Both the position numbers and the translations under genes were made by a program. The notes under the pieces were generated by a model. That model had not been told where the DNA came from. It ran no database searches and saw only the letters and a program-made list of their open reading frames with translations. A stretch of 64,000 nucleotides of DNA from Rhizobium herbae (lineage in GTDB: Bacteria > Pseudomonadota > Alphaproteobacteria > Rhizobiales > Rhizobiaceae): contig NZ_JAGGJV010000006.1 in assembly GCF_017873135.1 (NCBI RefSeq), positions 248,001-312,000 of the forward strand, in the 5' to 3' direction. Position 1 is the stretch's first letter. Each line of letters starts with the position of its first letter. This document shows positions 26,609-35,994 of this stretch, piece after piece.

Positions 26609-26815
26609 ACCTGATTTTGGCTCGGCCACCTGTTTGAGACAGTGGCGTGGACAAACGGGATTGCCGCACTCACGGCGTCGGATTTTCCACTATCGAGGCA
26701 CAGACTGCGAGACGGGGTTGGAACCAGAATACTCCAAAACCCCGGCGCGCTCCTTCTCAGACAAAGACACCCAACATTTGTATCATCTGGTCGGCTAATC
26801 CCGGCACGCGGCGGC

Positions 26816-27454
26816 CTACTGGCACGCGGCGCCGCTCTCGACCCAGGCGGCGATCAGTTCGCCGAACACGGCCTGCGAGCCGGGAACCGGTTCGCGTCCG
26901 GCACCCGGCTGCCAACCCCAGCCGACGAGGCTGTCATGGGTCATGTGTTCGGTGATCTCGGCGAGCGTCTTGCCGCCATTGCGTTCCGGGTCCTTGATCT
27001 GGCGACAGATTTCCGCAAGCGACTTACCCTCCCACGCCATCTCGATCGGGGCCAGATGCCAGGCGGGGTTGCCGGGGATGCTCTTCAGCGTTTCCGCTTG
27101 GCCCACTACCGAGACATTGGCAGCGCCGTGGCAGGTGTTGCAGGTCATGCCCGGCATGCCCATGCCGCCCTCTCCACGCGAAACCGGCGGTTGGTGCGGG
27201 TGCATGGCCATAGTCTGAAGCGGCCGCTCCGTTGCCGGATGGCAGTTGACGCATCGCGGGTGCTGGATCACCTTCCCGGCCTCCTCGAACAGCGCCCAGG
27301 AGCGCTGCTTCGCATCCGTGATGGACTGGAACTCGGCCGCTGGTTTGAGCGGCGCGGATTGTTCCGCCGGATTGTCCTGCGCAACCGAAAACGTGGCAGC
27401 GAAGAAGGAAGCAGCGACACCGATGGCGGCGGAAGCGAATACGAATTTTTTCAT
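26816..27454 (-). CDS. Periplasmic diheme cytochrome c-like protein
   Basis: 212 residues with a Sec signal peptide (MKKFVFASAAIGVAASFF to about SVAQD). Two CxxCH haem sites are present, CVNCH and CNTCH, about 35 residues apart, with Met-rich segments (AMHPHQ, GMGMPGM). It is the last gene of the minus-strand set with the IorAB-type molybdenum enzyme, 10 bases downstream of iorB. I infer it takes electrons from that enzyme to the respiratory chain. Confidence 0.82.
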   Translation of the reverse strand: MKKFVFASAAIGVAASFFAATFSVAQDNPAEQSAPLKPAAEFQSITDAKQRSWALFEEAGKVIQHPRCVNCHPATERPLQTMAMHPHQPPVSRGEGGMGMPGMTCNTCHGAANVSVVGQAETLKSIPGNPAWHLAPIEMAWEGKSLAEICRQIKDPERNGGKTLAEITEHMTHDSLVGWGWQPGAGREPVPGSQAVFGELIAAWVESGAACQ

Positions 27455-27464
27455 GGTCGATCCC

Positions 27465-29621
27465 TCACGACGTCACGACATTGACGATCGGCAGCCGGCG
27501 CACCGGGCTGCCGGTCAGTCGCCGCCAGGCATTGGCAACCGCAGGTCCGATGGGCGGAACACCCGGTTCGCCGACGCCGGTCGGTTTCTCCGTCGAGGCA
27601 ATTATCGCCACATCGACCGCCGGCATCTCGTTGATGCGCAGCGAGCGATAGTCGTGGAAGTTCGACTGCACGATCTTGCCGCCCTCGCCAAGCGTCACTG
27701 CGTCGAAGAGAACGGCGCCAAGCCCATAGCCGATGCCGCCTTCCATCTGCGCCTTGATAACATTCGGGTTGATGGCAACGCCGCAATCGACCGCGCACCA
27801 GACCTTGTGCACGCGCGGTGCGCCATCATCGCCGGCCGAAATCTCGACGATCTGCGCCACGTAGGTACCGAAGCTCCTGACCACGGCGACGCCGCGGGAA
27901 CGGCCGTCCGGCACGGTCGAGCCCCAGTCGGCCATCTCCGCGACCTTCTTCAGAGTTCCCATATGCCGTGGTTCGTTCGTCAACAGCGCAAGGCGTCCTT
28001 CGACGGGATCCTTGCCGACCTTCTGGAGCAGTTCGTCGACGAAGGTCTCGACGGCGAAGCCCGTATGCGTATGGCCGACCGAACGCCACCAGAGCGGCGG
28101 CACGGCGAGCTCAACATTGTGCGATGTGACACGCAGGTTGGGGATCACATAGGGCAGGTTGGAAGCGCCTTCGACCGACGTTTCGTCAAGGTCCGCCTTG
28201 CCCATGATCGATTGGCCGACGATCACCTGGTCCCACGCAGTGATCCGGCCTTCCGCGTCGATCGCGCCTCGCATCTTGTGCGCATACATCGGTCGGTAAT
28301 AGCCGCCGCGGATGTCGTCTTCGCGTGTCCACATATGCTTGACCGGCCGCGTGCGGTCGGTCGCCGCATAGACCGCGGCTGCTTCCTGCATATAGGGAGA
28401 GCCGAACTGTGCCTTGCGGCCGAAGCTGCCGCCGGTGAGTTGTGTATTGACCCTGACTTTTGAGGGATCGAGCCCAACGATCTTGGCCGCCGTGGCGAGA
28501 TCCATGCCGGGAAACTGCGCGCCGGTATAGATATCGAGCGAACCGTCCGCGGCCTTCATGAACACTGCGTCAAGCGGCTCCATCGGGGCGTGGGCGAGGA
28601 AGGGAAAGACGAGTTCGGCCTCAAGCGTCTGCACGCCGTCCTTGCTGAAGGCAGCTTGAACATCTCCGTTGTTCGTCGCTTCCAGGCCCTTTTCGGCGAA
28701 GTTCTTGGCGTAGTCGGCCTCAAGCGCCTTGCTCGATCGCGTCTCCGCCTTGGAGAGGTCCCACTCAATTTTGAGGCTGTCGCGGCCCTTGAGCGCCGCG
28801 AACGTGTTGTCGGCATAGACGGCGACGCCCTGCGGCACCTGCTTGACGTCGATGACGCCCTTGACCTTGCGCGCCTCGCTGTCGTCGAAGGATTTCACCG
28901 ACGCTCCGAAATGATCGGGATGCGCGACCACGGCGATCAGCATGTCGTCGGTGGCGATATCGAGTGTGAAGATCGCCGTGCCGTTGGTTTTGCCGATGGT
29001 ATCGAGCTTCGGCAGCTCCTGGCCGATCAGAACGAATTGCGAAGGGTCCTTCAGTTTCGGATTTTCCGGCGGGGTCTGCGTTGCCGCCTTGACGGTCAGC
29101 GCGCCGAAGCCGCTCTCCTTGCCGGAGGCCGCGTGCTTGATGCGGCCCTTCTCGACGGTGATTTCACCGACCGGAACGCCCCATTCCTCTGCCGCTGCTG
29201 CGACAAGCATCGCCCGCGCCGTCGCTCCGGCCTTGCGTAATTGCTCGTAGGAATTGCCAATCGACGTCGATCCGCCGGTTCCCTGAAGTCCGAAGGCGAG
29301 GTTGGCATAGACCTTGTCGTCGGCGGGGGAATGGACAGCCCGCATCTGCGACCAGTCGGCGTCAAGCTCCTCGGCGACCAGCGTCGCTAGCCCCGTGAAC
29401 GGCCCCTGGCCGAATTCGATGTGTTTGGAAAGCACCGTCACGGTGTCGTCGGCGCCGATCTTGACGAAAGCGTTCAACGCAGTCAGCGCATCTTCTCCGC
29501 CGGCCTGAACGCCCTTGGTGGCAGCAAACGCCGACAGGCGCGGTGTCAGCGCAAGCCCGATGACAAGGCCGCTTCCTGCAAGAAAAGCGCGTCGTGTGGT
29601 AGAAATCTGTTGCAGTGTCAT
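27465..29621 (-). CDS. iorB: Periplasmic molybdenum hydroxylase large subunit (IorB-like)
   Basis: 718 residues with a twin-arginine signal (STTRRAFLAGSGLVIGLAL). Xanthine-dehydrogenase-family molybdopterin motifs include the GGSFGRKAQFGSP segment and the C-terminal GVGEPGVPPIGPAVANA, whose GVGE holds the catalytic Glu of this family. IorB-type enzymes oxidise aldehydes or N-heterocycles in the periplasm using molybdopterin cytosine dinucleotide. It lies 3 bases after the 2Fe-2S subunit stop and 10 bases before the cytochrome gene. The name follows isoquinoline 1-oxidoreductase; the substrate is probably an aldehyde, not proven. Confidence 0.88.
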   Translation of the reverse strand: MTLQQISTTRRAFLAGSGLVIGLALTPRLSAFAATKGVQAGGEDALTALNAFVKIGADDTVTVLSKHIEFGQGPFTGLATLVAEELDADWSQMRAVHSPADDKVYANLAFGLQGTGGSTSIGNSYEQLRKAGATARAMLVAAAAEEWGVPVGEITVEKGRIKHAASGKESGFGALTVKAATQTPPENPKLKDPSQFVLIGQELPKLDTIGKTNGTAIFTLDIATDDMLIAVVAHPDHFGASVKSFDDSEARKVKGVIDVKQVPQGVAVYADNTFAALKGRDSLKIEWDLSKAETRSSKALEADYAKNFAEKGLEATNNGDVQAAFSKDGVQTLEAELVFPFLAHAPMEPLDAVFMKAADGSLDIYTGAQFPGMDLATAAKIVGLDPSKVRVNTQLTGGSFGRKAQFGSPYMQEAAAVYAATDRTRPVKHMWTREDDIRGGYYRPMYAHKMRGAIDAEGRITAWDQVIVGQSIMGKADLDETSVEGASNLPYVIPNLRVTSHNVELAVPPLWWRSVGHTHTGFAVETFVDELLQKVGKDPVEGRLALLTNEPRHMGTLKKVAEMADWGSTVPDGRSRGVAVVRSFGTYVAQIVEISAGDDGAPRVHKVWCAVDCGVAINPNVIKAQMEGGIGYGLGAVLFDAVTLGEGGKIVQSNFHDYRSLRINEMPAVDVAIIASTEKPTGVGEPGVPPIGPAVANAWRRLTGSPVRRLPIVNVVTS

Positions 29622-29624
29622 GGC

Positions 29625-30083
29625 TCAACCCTCCATCGCATCGGCGGCATTGTGGATAGCCTGCCGGATTCGGTGGTAGGTTGCGCATCGACAGAGGTTT
29701 CCGGCCATTGCGCCGTCGATATCCGCATCGTTCGGCTTTGGTGTGACCTGGAGAAGGGCGACCGCCGACATGATCTGGCCGGATTGACAGTAGCCGCATT
29801 GGGGAACGTCGATAGCAACCCAGGCAGCCTGTACAGCCTTGGCCTCCGGGCCGTCGATGCCCTCAATCGTGATCACCTCGGACCCATCGACGGTGGAAAT
29901 CGGCGTGATGCAGGAGCGCCGTGTCATGCCGTCCAGATGCACCGTACAGGCTCCGCATTGCGCGACGCCGCAGCCATATTTGGTACCCGTCAGCTTCTCG
30001 AAATCACGGATCACCCAGAGCAGGGGCGTATCCGGATCTCCATCGAAAGAGCGTTCTTTTCCATTCAATGTGAAAGTAACCAC
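29625..30083 (-). CDS. iorA: 2Fe-2S subunit of the periplasmic molybdenum hydroxylase (IorA-like)
   Basis: 152 residues from GTG 30083, preferred because CGAGG lies 7 bases upstream; a TTG at 30098 would put that site inside the gene. Two [2Fe-2S] sites are visible: the plant-type CGVAQCGACTVH and the C-terminal CGYCQSGQ with NLCRCATYH. It passes electrons from the molybdenum centre to the cytochrome. It has no signal of its own, consistent with co-export with IorB through Tat. Confidence 0.88.
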   Translation of the reverse strand: MVTFTLNGKERSFDGDPDTPLLWVIRDFEKLTGTKYGCGVAQCGACTVHLDGMTRRSCITPISTVDGSEVITIEGIDGPEAKAVQAAWVAIDVPQCGYCQSGQIMSAVALLQVTPKPNDADIDGAMAGNLCRCATYHRIRQAIHNAADAMEG

Positions 30084-30262
30084 GGTGAAGCCTCGCAATT
30101 GTTCCGGCGCCAGAATGGGCGGCTTGAAATGGGAAGATGATCTTCAGCAGCATGTTGATAACAGGAGGTAGTGAGCGATCCGAATTTTTCTAGGGCATCT
30201 TGCGGGATGTGATCGGAATTCCGTTCGGCGAGAGCTTTGCGCGTTGCGCGATCAACCTAGAT

Positions 30263-30290
30263 TTGACCGTCCGCACAACGATACGGTCAA
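30263..30290. promoter_or_regulatory. 8-bp perfect inverted repeat between guaD and iorA
   Basis: TTGACCGT (30263-30270) and ACGGTCAA (30283-30290) with a 12-base spacer, in the 230-base gap between the guanine deaminase end and the iorA start. A separate palindrome GAAGAT-G-ATCTTC lies at 30133-30145. Either could be an operator for the iorAB-cytochrome operon; the first could instead act as the guaD terminator, although no T-run follows. Confidence 0.4.
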
Positions 30291-30313
30291 CGCATTCGGC
30301 GAGGATTTTTGCT

Positions 30314-31699
30314 TCACGCGAGCGTACGATGACCTTGAATTGTCGGACGGCCGCCGACCCAGACGGTGGCTATATTCGGCTTCGAGGCGGTATAGATGAT
30401 CTTTTGCAGGATGGCCTCTCCGCGATCGAGATCGTCCCACAGGCGGATGGTCCCGTTTTCGGCCGTGGTGTCGATCACCAGCGCGTCGAACTGATATCCC
30501 GGTTCGAACCGGCCGATCGGCAAATCCAGCGCGATGCCGCCGCCGGTGGTGGCGAGATAGAAAGCATCGCGAAAATCGACGCGGCTGTTTGCCTGCCTGC
30601 TTCTTGCCTCGGGCGGAAGATTGGGATCGGTGCCGGTTTCCAGCATGCGCGAAACCATGATCGCGCCGCGCATGGCATCGAACATGGAACCGATCGGTCC
30701 GCCGGAAATATCCGTACCGAGCCCCACATGCAGCCCTTTTTCCAGCGCCGCCTTCAGGGGAAACACCGCATTGGCAAAATAGGCGTTCGACACCGGACAA
30801 TGGGCCACCGCCGCTTGCCGCACCCGGATCGTTTCCATGTCCGGCGGCGTCAGAAAATTCGAATGGGCGAGCACGCTGCGCCGGCCGAGCAGTCCGAAGC
30901 GTTCGAGGCTCCCGGTGTCGGTCATCCCGTGGCGTTCAAGTACGTAACCATGCGCCCAGTCGCTTTCGGAGCAATGGGTCTGGACATGGCACCCGCAGCT
31001 CTTGGCAAGCGCCCCCAGGCCTTCCAGCGCGGCATCGGTGCAGGAGGGAATGAAACGCGGGGTGATCACTGGCCGGACAAGGGCTTCGCCATTATCCGGA
31101 TGCGCATGGATATAGTCGATCAGAGCCTGTGTGCCGCCGATCGCTGCCTCCGGCGATGCATCGCGGTAATAGTCCGGGCACTGGTCCGGATTGTCCATCG
31201 CCACCTTGCCGATCAGAGCCCGCTGTCCGCGCTCCAGGCAGATATCCGCGAGAAGGCGGCTGGCGTCCTGATGGATGGTGGCAAAGTACAGGGCCGTGGT
31301 CGTGCCGCCTGCCAAGAGATCATCGACAAGCAGCCCGTAGCTTCGCTTGGCAAAGGCGATATCGGCATACCGCGCTTCGAGCGGGAACGTGTACTGGTGC
31401 AGCCAGACCTCGAGCGGAACGTCGAGGGCCTGCCCAAGCTGCGGATATTGCGGCGCATGGACGTGAAGATCGACAAAGCCCGGCAGGAGAAAAGCGCCCG
31501 CGGGCAGGGTAACGAGGTTTCCTTCTGCCGAGAGCGTCCGCTTCTCTGCCTCATAGTCCGCGTCGCCGGGCCGGAGGATAGAGATGATCGCCCCATCCTC
31601 GCCGATCGTGATCAGTGCATCCGTGAGTTCATCGACTGTCCCGCGCTCGGGCATGTGGAAGCCGGAAGCGACAAGTGTCTTGCCACGAAGATCGGTCAT
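30314..31699 (-). CDS. guaD: Guanine deaminase
   Basis: 461 residues. The amidohydrolase metal site HVHAPQYPQLG is the GuaD-specific form, followed by LLAGGTTTALYF, THCSESDWAHGYVLERHG, VLAHSNFLTPPD, AHCPVSNAYFANAVFPL and LGTDISGGP. It converts guanine to xanthine and ammonia in the cytosol. Its ATG overlaps the stop of the Rieske-less oxygenase gene by 4 bases and it ends the minus-strand purine operon. This is the best evidence that the operon handles purines. Confidence 0.93.
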   Translation of the reverse strand: MTDLRGKTLVASGFHMPERGTVDELTDALITIGEDGAIISILRPGDADYEAEKRTLSAEGNLVTLPAGAFLLPGFVDLHVHAPQYPQLGQALDVPLEVWLHQYTFPLEARYADIAFAKRSYGLLVDDLLAGGTTTALYFATIHQDASRLLADICLERGQRALIGKVAMDNPDQCPDYYRDASPEAAIGGTQALIDYIHAHPDNGEALVRPVITPRFIPSCTDAALEGLGALAKSCGCHVQTHCSESDWAHGYVLERHGMTDTGSLERFGLLGRRSVLAHSNFLTPPDMETIRVRQAAVAHCPVSNAYFANAVFPLKAALEKGLHVGLGTDISGGPIGSMFDAMRGAIMVSRMLETGTDPNLPPEARSRQANSRVDFRDAFYLATTGGGIALDLPIGRFEPGYQFDALVIDTTAENGTIRLWDDLDRGEAILQKIIYTASKPNIATVWVGGRPTIQGHRTLA

Positions 31700-32553
31700 G
31701 CCGCCTGCACATTCGTTCCGTAGGTGATGCCTTTTTCCTTCAGCCAGCGGCGATAGGCGATGGAAGAGGCGTCGGCGCGGGTCGGGATTTCCGAGCGCGG
31801 CTCGAGCGGAAGCAGGCGCGGTCGCTGGTTTTCCAGGATGATGCGGTCCTGCAGGAAGATCAGTTGCTGGAAATGGATGAGTTCCGTCAAGGTCGAGACG
31901 TCATCGATCAGGAACATCACCGGATGCGCCCGGCAGCGATCCGGGTCCAGCGGCTGCACGAACAGGCAGATGACATCCCAGCGGTTGGCAGAGTTCGGGC
32001 AGGTCTTGTAGAGGATGGTCGCGAAGGGATTGGCGACGCGGTACATATATTGCGTCATGATTCCGCCGGTCGCCGACAGTGCCGCCTGCGGCTGGAAGAA
32101 CTGGCAGTTGGTTGCCCAGACTTCGTCGACGTCGCGGCGGATTTCGGTGGTGTAATGCAGCACTTCCGTATGCGGCTCGGCACCGAGAATATCGGTATGG
32201 ACGAAGGGGAAATGCGCCATGTCGAGGAAGTTCTCGACGATGCGCAGCCCGGATGCTTTCACCGAGATCGCACCGCAGACGATGATGCGGCGGTCGTCTT
32301 CTTGCGTTTCCGGGATAGGCAGTACATCGGTTTCCGGCTGCCCAAGCGTCACCCAGAGGTAGCCGTAGCGCTCGGTTGCCTGGAGAGGCTCGCTGCGATC
32401 TGCCGCATGCACCGTAATCGCCCCATCGGCTGTGCGGTTCACCGTCAGGTCGACTCCGAGCAGCCGGTTGGCCATCGTGCCCTCGGCAATATCCTGCAGC
32501 GCCTCGATGCAATACCACTGGTCGAGGGCGGCCTTTTCGGCGGGTCTGCTCAT
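31696..32553 (-). CDS. Rieske-less oxygenase catalytic subunit (paralogue 1)
   Basis: 285 residues from ATG 32553 (GAGGA 7 bases upstream; a GTG at 32580 would add nine residues). The mononuclear-iron site of Rieske non-haem iron oxygenases is intact: N108, D111, H114 and H119 in NFLDMAHFPFVH, and a C-terminal LQDRIILENQRP like the third-ligand Asp of the VanA/DMO group. Residues 1-72 resemble the two ends of a Rieske domain (ALDQWYCIEAL, then RYGYLWVTLG) joined directly, with the CxH and CxxH segments missing. It must receive electrons from another protein. The paralogue at 47945 shares the architecture; NdmC is the known precedent. Confidence 0.85.
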   Translation of the reverse strand: MSRPAEKAALDQWYCIEALQDIAEGTMANRLLGVDLTVNRTADGAITVHAADRSEPLQATERYGYLWVTLGQPETDVLPIPETQEDDRRIIVCGAISVKASGLRIVENFLDMAHFPFVHTDILGAEPHTEVLHYTTEIRRDVDEVWATNCQFFQPQAALSATGGIMTQYMYRVANPFATILYKTCPNSANRWDVICLFVQPLDPDRCRAHPVMFLIDDVSTLTELIHFQQLIFLQDRIILENQRPRLLPLEPRSEIPTRADASSIAYRRWLKEKGITYGTNVQAA

Positions 32554-32576
32554 GGTGCGGTCCTCTTTGTTGGTGT

Positions 32577-33977
32577 TCACTGGCGGTAGATGCGGTTCAT
32601 CACGCCCTCATGGGCCGACATCGCGGCTTCGACATCGAAGCCCGTGAACTCGCCCTTCCGGACGATCTCCCGGCCGTTGATGAAGGAATAATCCACCTTG
32701 AACGGGCCGCACATCACGAGCGCTGCCAATGGATCGCGCTGCGTGCCGGAAAGCCCAAGCTGGTTCAGTTTCACCGCGATAAAATCGGCGCTCATGCCGG
32801 GCGCAAGATAGCCGATATCGTCACGGCCGAGAAGGGCGGCCCCGCCGCGTGTGGCCATTTCCAGCGATTCCCGCGCCGACAATGCCTTCGGCGTACCGCC
32901 GAAACCGCCGCGTCCACCGGGCTTTTCCGAGAGGTAGTGATGCGGCGCGACGCGTTGCAGCATCATCGCCAGCCGCGCTTCCATGAACATGTTGGACGTG
33001 TCGTTGGAGGCGGAGCCATCGACGCCGAGACCGACCTTGACGCCCTTATCGAGCATTTCGCGGATCTTGGCGATGCCCTGGCCACAACGCATATTGGCCG
33101 ACGGGCAGTGCGCGACGCCGGTGCCGGTTTCGGCAAACCGGTCGATCTCCTCGCTGGTCATGAAGATCGAATGGGCAAACCAGACGTCCGGCCCGAGCCA
33201 GCCGACGGATTCGGCGAACTCCACCGGCCGCATGCCGTAGATCTCGTGGCAGTATTTCTCCTCGAACAGCTCTTCGGCCAGATGCGAATGCAGATGCACG
33301 CCCGTATGTTTACGGGCGAGCTTTGCCGCCTCACGCATCAGATCCGGCGTCACCGAGAAAGGCGAACAGGGCGCAAGGATGATCCGGCTCATCGAATGAC
33401 GCGAATTGTCGTGATACCGGCCAATCAACCGTTCGGCATCGAGAAGGATCGCATCTTCCTTCTCGACGCAGCGATCCGGCGGCAGGCCACCCTGACTTTC
33501 GCCGCGCGACATTGCACCGCGGGCCGCGTGAAAACGCAGGCCGATATCGCGGGCGGCATCGATGGTGGCATCCAGCGTGCAGTTGTTCGGCAGGATATAG
33601 AGATGGTCGGAGCTGGTGGTGCAGCCGGAATGGATGAGTTCTGCCATCGCCACCCGGGCGGAAATGCCGATGGCATCGTCGTCCAGTTCCGACCAGATTG
33701 GATAAAGCGTCTTCAGCCAGACCAGCAGCTCGTCGTCCTGCACCATCACCCGGGTGAGGTTCTGGTACATGTGGTGGTGCGTGTTGACCATGCCGGGCAT
33801 GACGATGTGGCCGGAGAGATCGAGAGTCTCATCGGCCTGCAGATGGGCCAGTTCTCCGCTGGTACCGACGGCCTCGATGATATTGTCGCGCACGAGAATG
33901 GCGCCGTTGGTCAATTCGCCACGGGTATCGTCGAAAGTGGCGAGATGATCGATGTTCTTGACGAGCAGGCTGGGCAT
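32577..33977 (-). CDS. 8-oxoguanine-deaminase-like amidohydrolase
   Basis: 466 residues from ATG 33977 (GGAG 5 bases upstream); the open frame continues much further upstream but runs through the permease gene and is not coding. Amidohydrolase metal residues are visible: NTHHHMYQNLTRV, VHLHSHLAEELFEEKY, FAHSIFMTSEE and LGVDGSASNDTSNM. The sequence belongs with 8-oxoguanine deaminases and hydroxyatrazine ethylaminohydrolases (TrzN/AtzB-like). It removes an exocyclic amine from a purine-like ring. It is 20 bases after the permease and 23 bases before the oxygenase gene. Confidence 0.85.
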   Translation of the reverse strand: MPSLLVKNIDHLATFDDTRGELTNGAILVRDNIIEAVGTSGELAHLQADETLDLSGHIVMPGMVNTHHHMYQNLTRVMVQDDELLVWLKTLYPIWSELDDDAIGISARVAMAELIHSGCTTSSDHLYILPNNCTLDATIDAARDIGLRFHAARGAMSRGESQGGLPPDRCVEKEDAILLDAERLIGRYHDNSRHSMSRIILAPCSPFSVTPDLMREAAKLARKHTGVHLHSHLAEELFEEKYCHEIYGMRPVEFAESVGWLGPDVWFAHSIFMTSEEIDRFAETGTGVAHCPSANMRCGQGIAKIREMLDKGVKVGLGVDGSASNDTSNMFMEARLAMMLQRVAPHHYLSEKPGGRGGFGGTPKALSARESLEMATRGGAALLGRDDIGYLAPGMSADFIAVKLNQLGLSGTQRDPLAALVMCGPFKVDYSFINGREIVRKGEFTGFDVEAAMSAHEGVMNRIYRQ

Positions 33978-33997
33978 TTCAACTCCGATACGGGCGT

Positions 33998-34933
33998 CTA
34001 GCGGACGTCGCGGAAATAGGGTTCGCCAAGGGCGGCCGGTGCCGCCATGACACGGCGCATGCGTTGCCAGGCAAGAACCGGAACGATGATGAGGGCGATA
34101 GTACCGAGATAGGGCAGCATCGACAGCACGGCAGGCGCCACCGGCCAACCGCGGGCTTGGCCGACGAAGCCGAGCGCGGTGATCAGCCCGAAGAGCAGGC
34201 CGGACAGCACCGCCGGGATCGGCCGGTAGCCTGCAAAAATCACCAGCGCGACCGCGATCCAGCCGCGCCCGGCCACGACCCCGTCCGACCACGATGGTAC
34301 GAAAGCGAGCGTGAGATAGGCGCCGGCACCGGCGGCCAGAGCCGAGCCCGCTGTCACATAGGCGAAGCGGATCGCATTGACCGGAATACCCGCAGCGTCG
34401 GCTGCCGCCGGGTTCTCGCCGACTGCACGCAGGTTGAGGCCATGGCGGGTCTTGAACAGCAGATAATGCAGGGCGATCGGCAGGATGATATAGATCAGGT
34501 ATACGAGGATATTCTGCGAAAACAGCGCCTTGCCGAGAATGGGAAGCTGACTGAGCAGCGGGATTTCGATACGCTCGAACACCGCACGCGCCGGCATGCC
34601 GGAATAGGAGCGGCCGATGGTGGAGGCGAGGCCGGTGCCCATCAGCGTCAGCGCCAGACCGCACAGCACCTGGTTGGCGCGCAGCCAGACGGTCGCGGCC
34701 GCAAACACCATGCCGAACAGCGCGCCGACGGCAAGTGCCGCGAGAAATCCGAGCATCGGATACGGCGTCGCCGTCACGGTGGCGATCGCGGTGATCGCCC
34801 CCATCGCCATCAGCCCCTCGGCACCGAGATTGACCACGCCGACACGTTCGGCGAGCACCTCGCCAAGGGCCGCCAGCGCCAGAACGCCACCGGCGAGAAA
34901 CGCGGTCGAGAAAAGTCCGGTCAGAAGGTCCAT
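33998..34933 (-). CDS. Nucleoside/BMP-type ABC importer permease, second subunit
   Basis: 311 residues with about eight to nine hydrophobic helices. GVVNLGAEGLMAMGAITA and LTLMGTGLASTIGRSYSG, VGENPAAADAAGIPV are characteristic of BPD_transp_2 permeases that pair with BMP-family binding proteins (purine nucleoside importers). It lies 11 bases after the partner permease. Together with that partner it should form the channel for a nucleoside or purine derivative. Confidence 0.88.
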   Translation of the reverse strand: MDLLTGLFSTAFLAGGVLALAALGEVLAERVGVVNLGAEGLMAMGAITAIATVTATPYPMLGFLAALAVGALFGMVFAAATVWLRANQVLCGLALTLMGTGLASTIGRSYSGMPARAVFERIEIPLLSQLPILGKALFSQNILVYLIYIILPIALHYLLFKTRHGLNLRAVGENPAAADAAGIPVNAIRFAYVTAGSALAAGAGAYLTLAFVPSWSDGVVAGRGWIAVALVIFAGYRPIPAVLSGLLFGLITALGFVGQARGWPVAPAVLSMLPYLGTIALIIVPVLAWQRMRRVMAAPAALGEPYFRDVR

Positions 34934-34944
34934 GTCTTTTCTCC

Positions 34945-35994
34945 TCAGATCTTGATGCGCGTGATGCGGTAATGCGCCAGTTCGTCGCCGATCGCGGTCA
35001 GGAACAGGATGAGGCCGGTGATCGCCAGCACCGCCGAGGTGGTCAGCCCCTGTGTCTGCAGGATGATGCCGGCATTCAGGATCAGCGCCATCAGGGCCGC
35101 CGAAAAGATCACGCCGACGCAGGAATTGCGGGCAAGCACTGCGACCATGATGCCGAGGTAGCCGAAGTTGTTGGAAATTCCGCCCTGCAGCCGGTGCACG
35201 GTGCCGGCGATCTCGAACATGCCGGCAATGCCCGCGACCATACCGGACAGCAGCATGACGGTGATGATATGGCGGCGCACCGGGATGCCGGCATATTTGG
35301 CGGCCGACGGATTGGAACCGGACAGTCGGACTTCATAACCCCATTTCGAATAGGACAGCACCAGCGCGAAACCGATCGCCATCAGCACGCCGAGCGGCAG
35401 CCCCCAGTGGACAAGGCCCCAGAATTCCGGAATTTCCGCTTTGACGCGCGGCGTTGCCGAATTGGACATGCCGACCCGATCGCGCCAGGGGCCTGTCGAG
35501 ACGTAGTAGACCATCAGCGCAGCGACGAAATTGAGCAGCAGGGTGGTTATCAATTCGTTGACGCCGGCATAGGCGCGGGCAAGCGTCGGAACGAGGATCC
35601 AGATCATACCGCCGACCGCACCGGCGATGAACATCAAGGGCAGGATCAAGATCTCCGGGCCGGGCACGAACAGGCCGATTGCTGTCGCCGAAAAGGCCCC
35701 GGCATAGAACTGGCCTTCGGCACCGATGTTCCAGGCACCGATCTGCTGGCCGACGGCGACGGCAAGGCCTGTCATCAAGAGCGGGATCAGCAAGAGACAC
35801 AGGTCCTCGATGCCATAGGTGGAACCGAAGGTGGCGCTGATCACCTGAATGCCGAGTTCGAGCGGCGCGGCGCCGGAAATTTCCAGCACGATCGAGGCGA
35901 GCAGCAGGGCAAGAAAGATCGCGGCGACACGAGCGCCGAGCGCAATGCCGGGATGGGCGGAAGGAAGGCGCTGAAGGCGCAGGCCGGAGAGCAT
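34945..35994 (-). CDS. Nucleoside/BMP-type ABC importer permease, first subunit
   Basis: 349 residues with multiple membrane helices. The IGAWNIGAEGQFYAGAFSATA and VRLSGSNPSAAKYAGIPV segments are typical of the larger permease of BMP-type nucleoside transporters. Its ATG overlaps the ATPase stop by one base (ATG 35992-35994, TGA 35994-35996). It partners the following permease. Confidence 0.88.
   Translation of the reverse strand: MLSGLRLQRLPSAHPGIALGARVAAIFLALLLASIVLEISGAAPLELGIQVISATFGSTYGIEDLCLLLIPLLMTGLAVAVGQQIGAWNIGAEGQFYAGAFSATAIGLFVPGPEILILPLMFIAGAVGGMIWILVPTLARAYAGVNELITTLLLNFVAALMVYYVSTGPWRDRVGMSNSATPRVKAEIPEFWGLVHWGLPLGVLMAIGFALVLSYSKWGYEVRLSGSNPSAAKYAGIPVRRHIITVMLLSGMVAGIAGMFEIAGTVHRLQGGISNNFGYLGIMVAVLARNSCVGVIFSAALMALILNAGIILQTQGLTTSAVLAITGLILFLTAIGDELAHYRITRIKI

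Noticed and set aside
26642-27484. Plus-strand open frame of about 280 codons
   Set aside because: It is antisense to the diheme cytochrome, which has a signal peptide and two CxxCH sites. The plus-strand product has no family features.
33978-34664. Upstream extension of the amidohydrolase frame by about 229 codons
   Set aside because: This part overlaps the permease gene in another frame and is rich in Arg/Pro. ATG 33977 has a good ribosome site and gives the normal family N-terminus.
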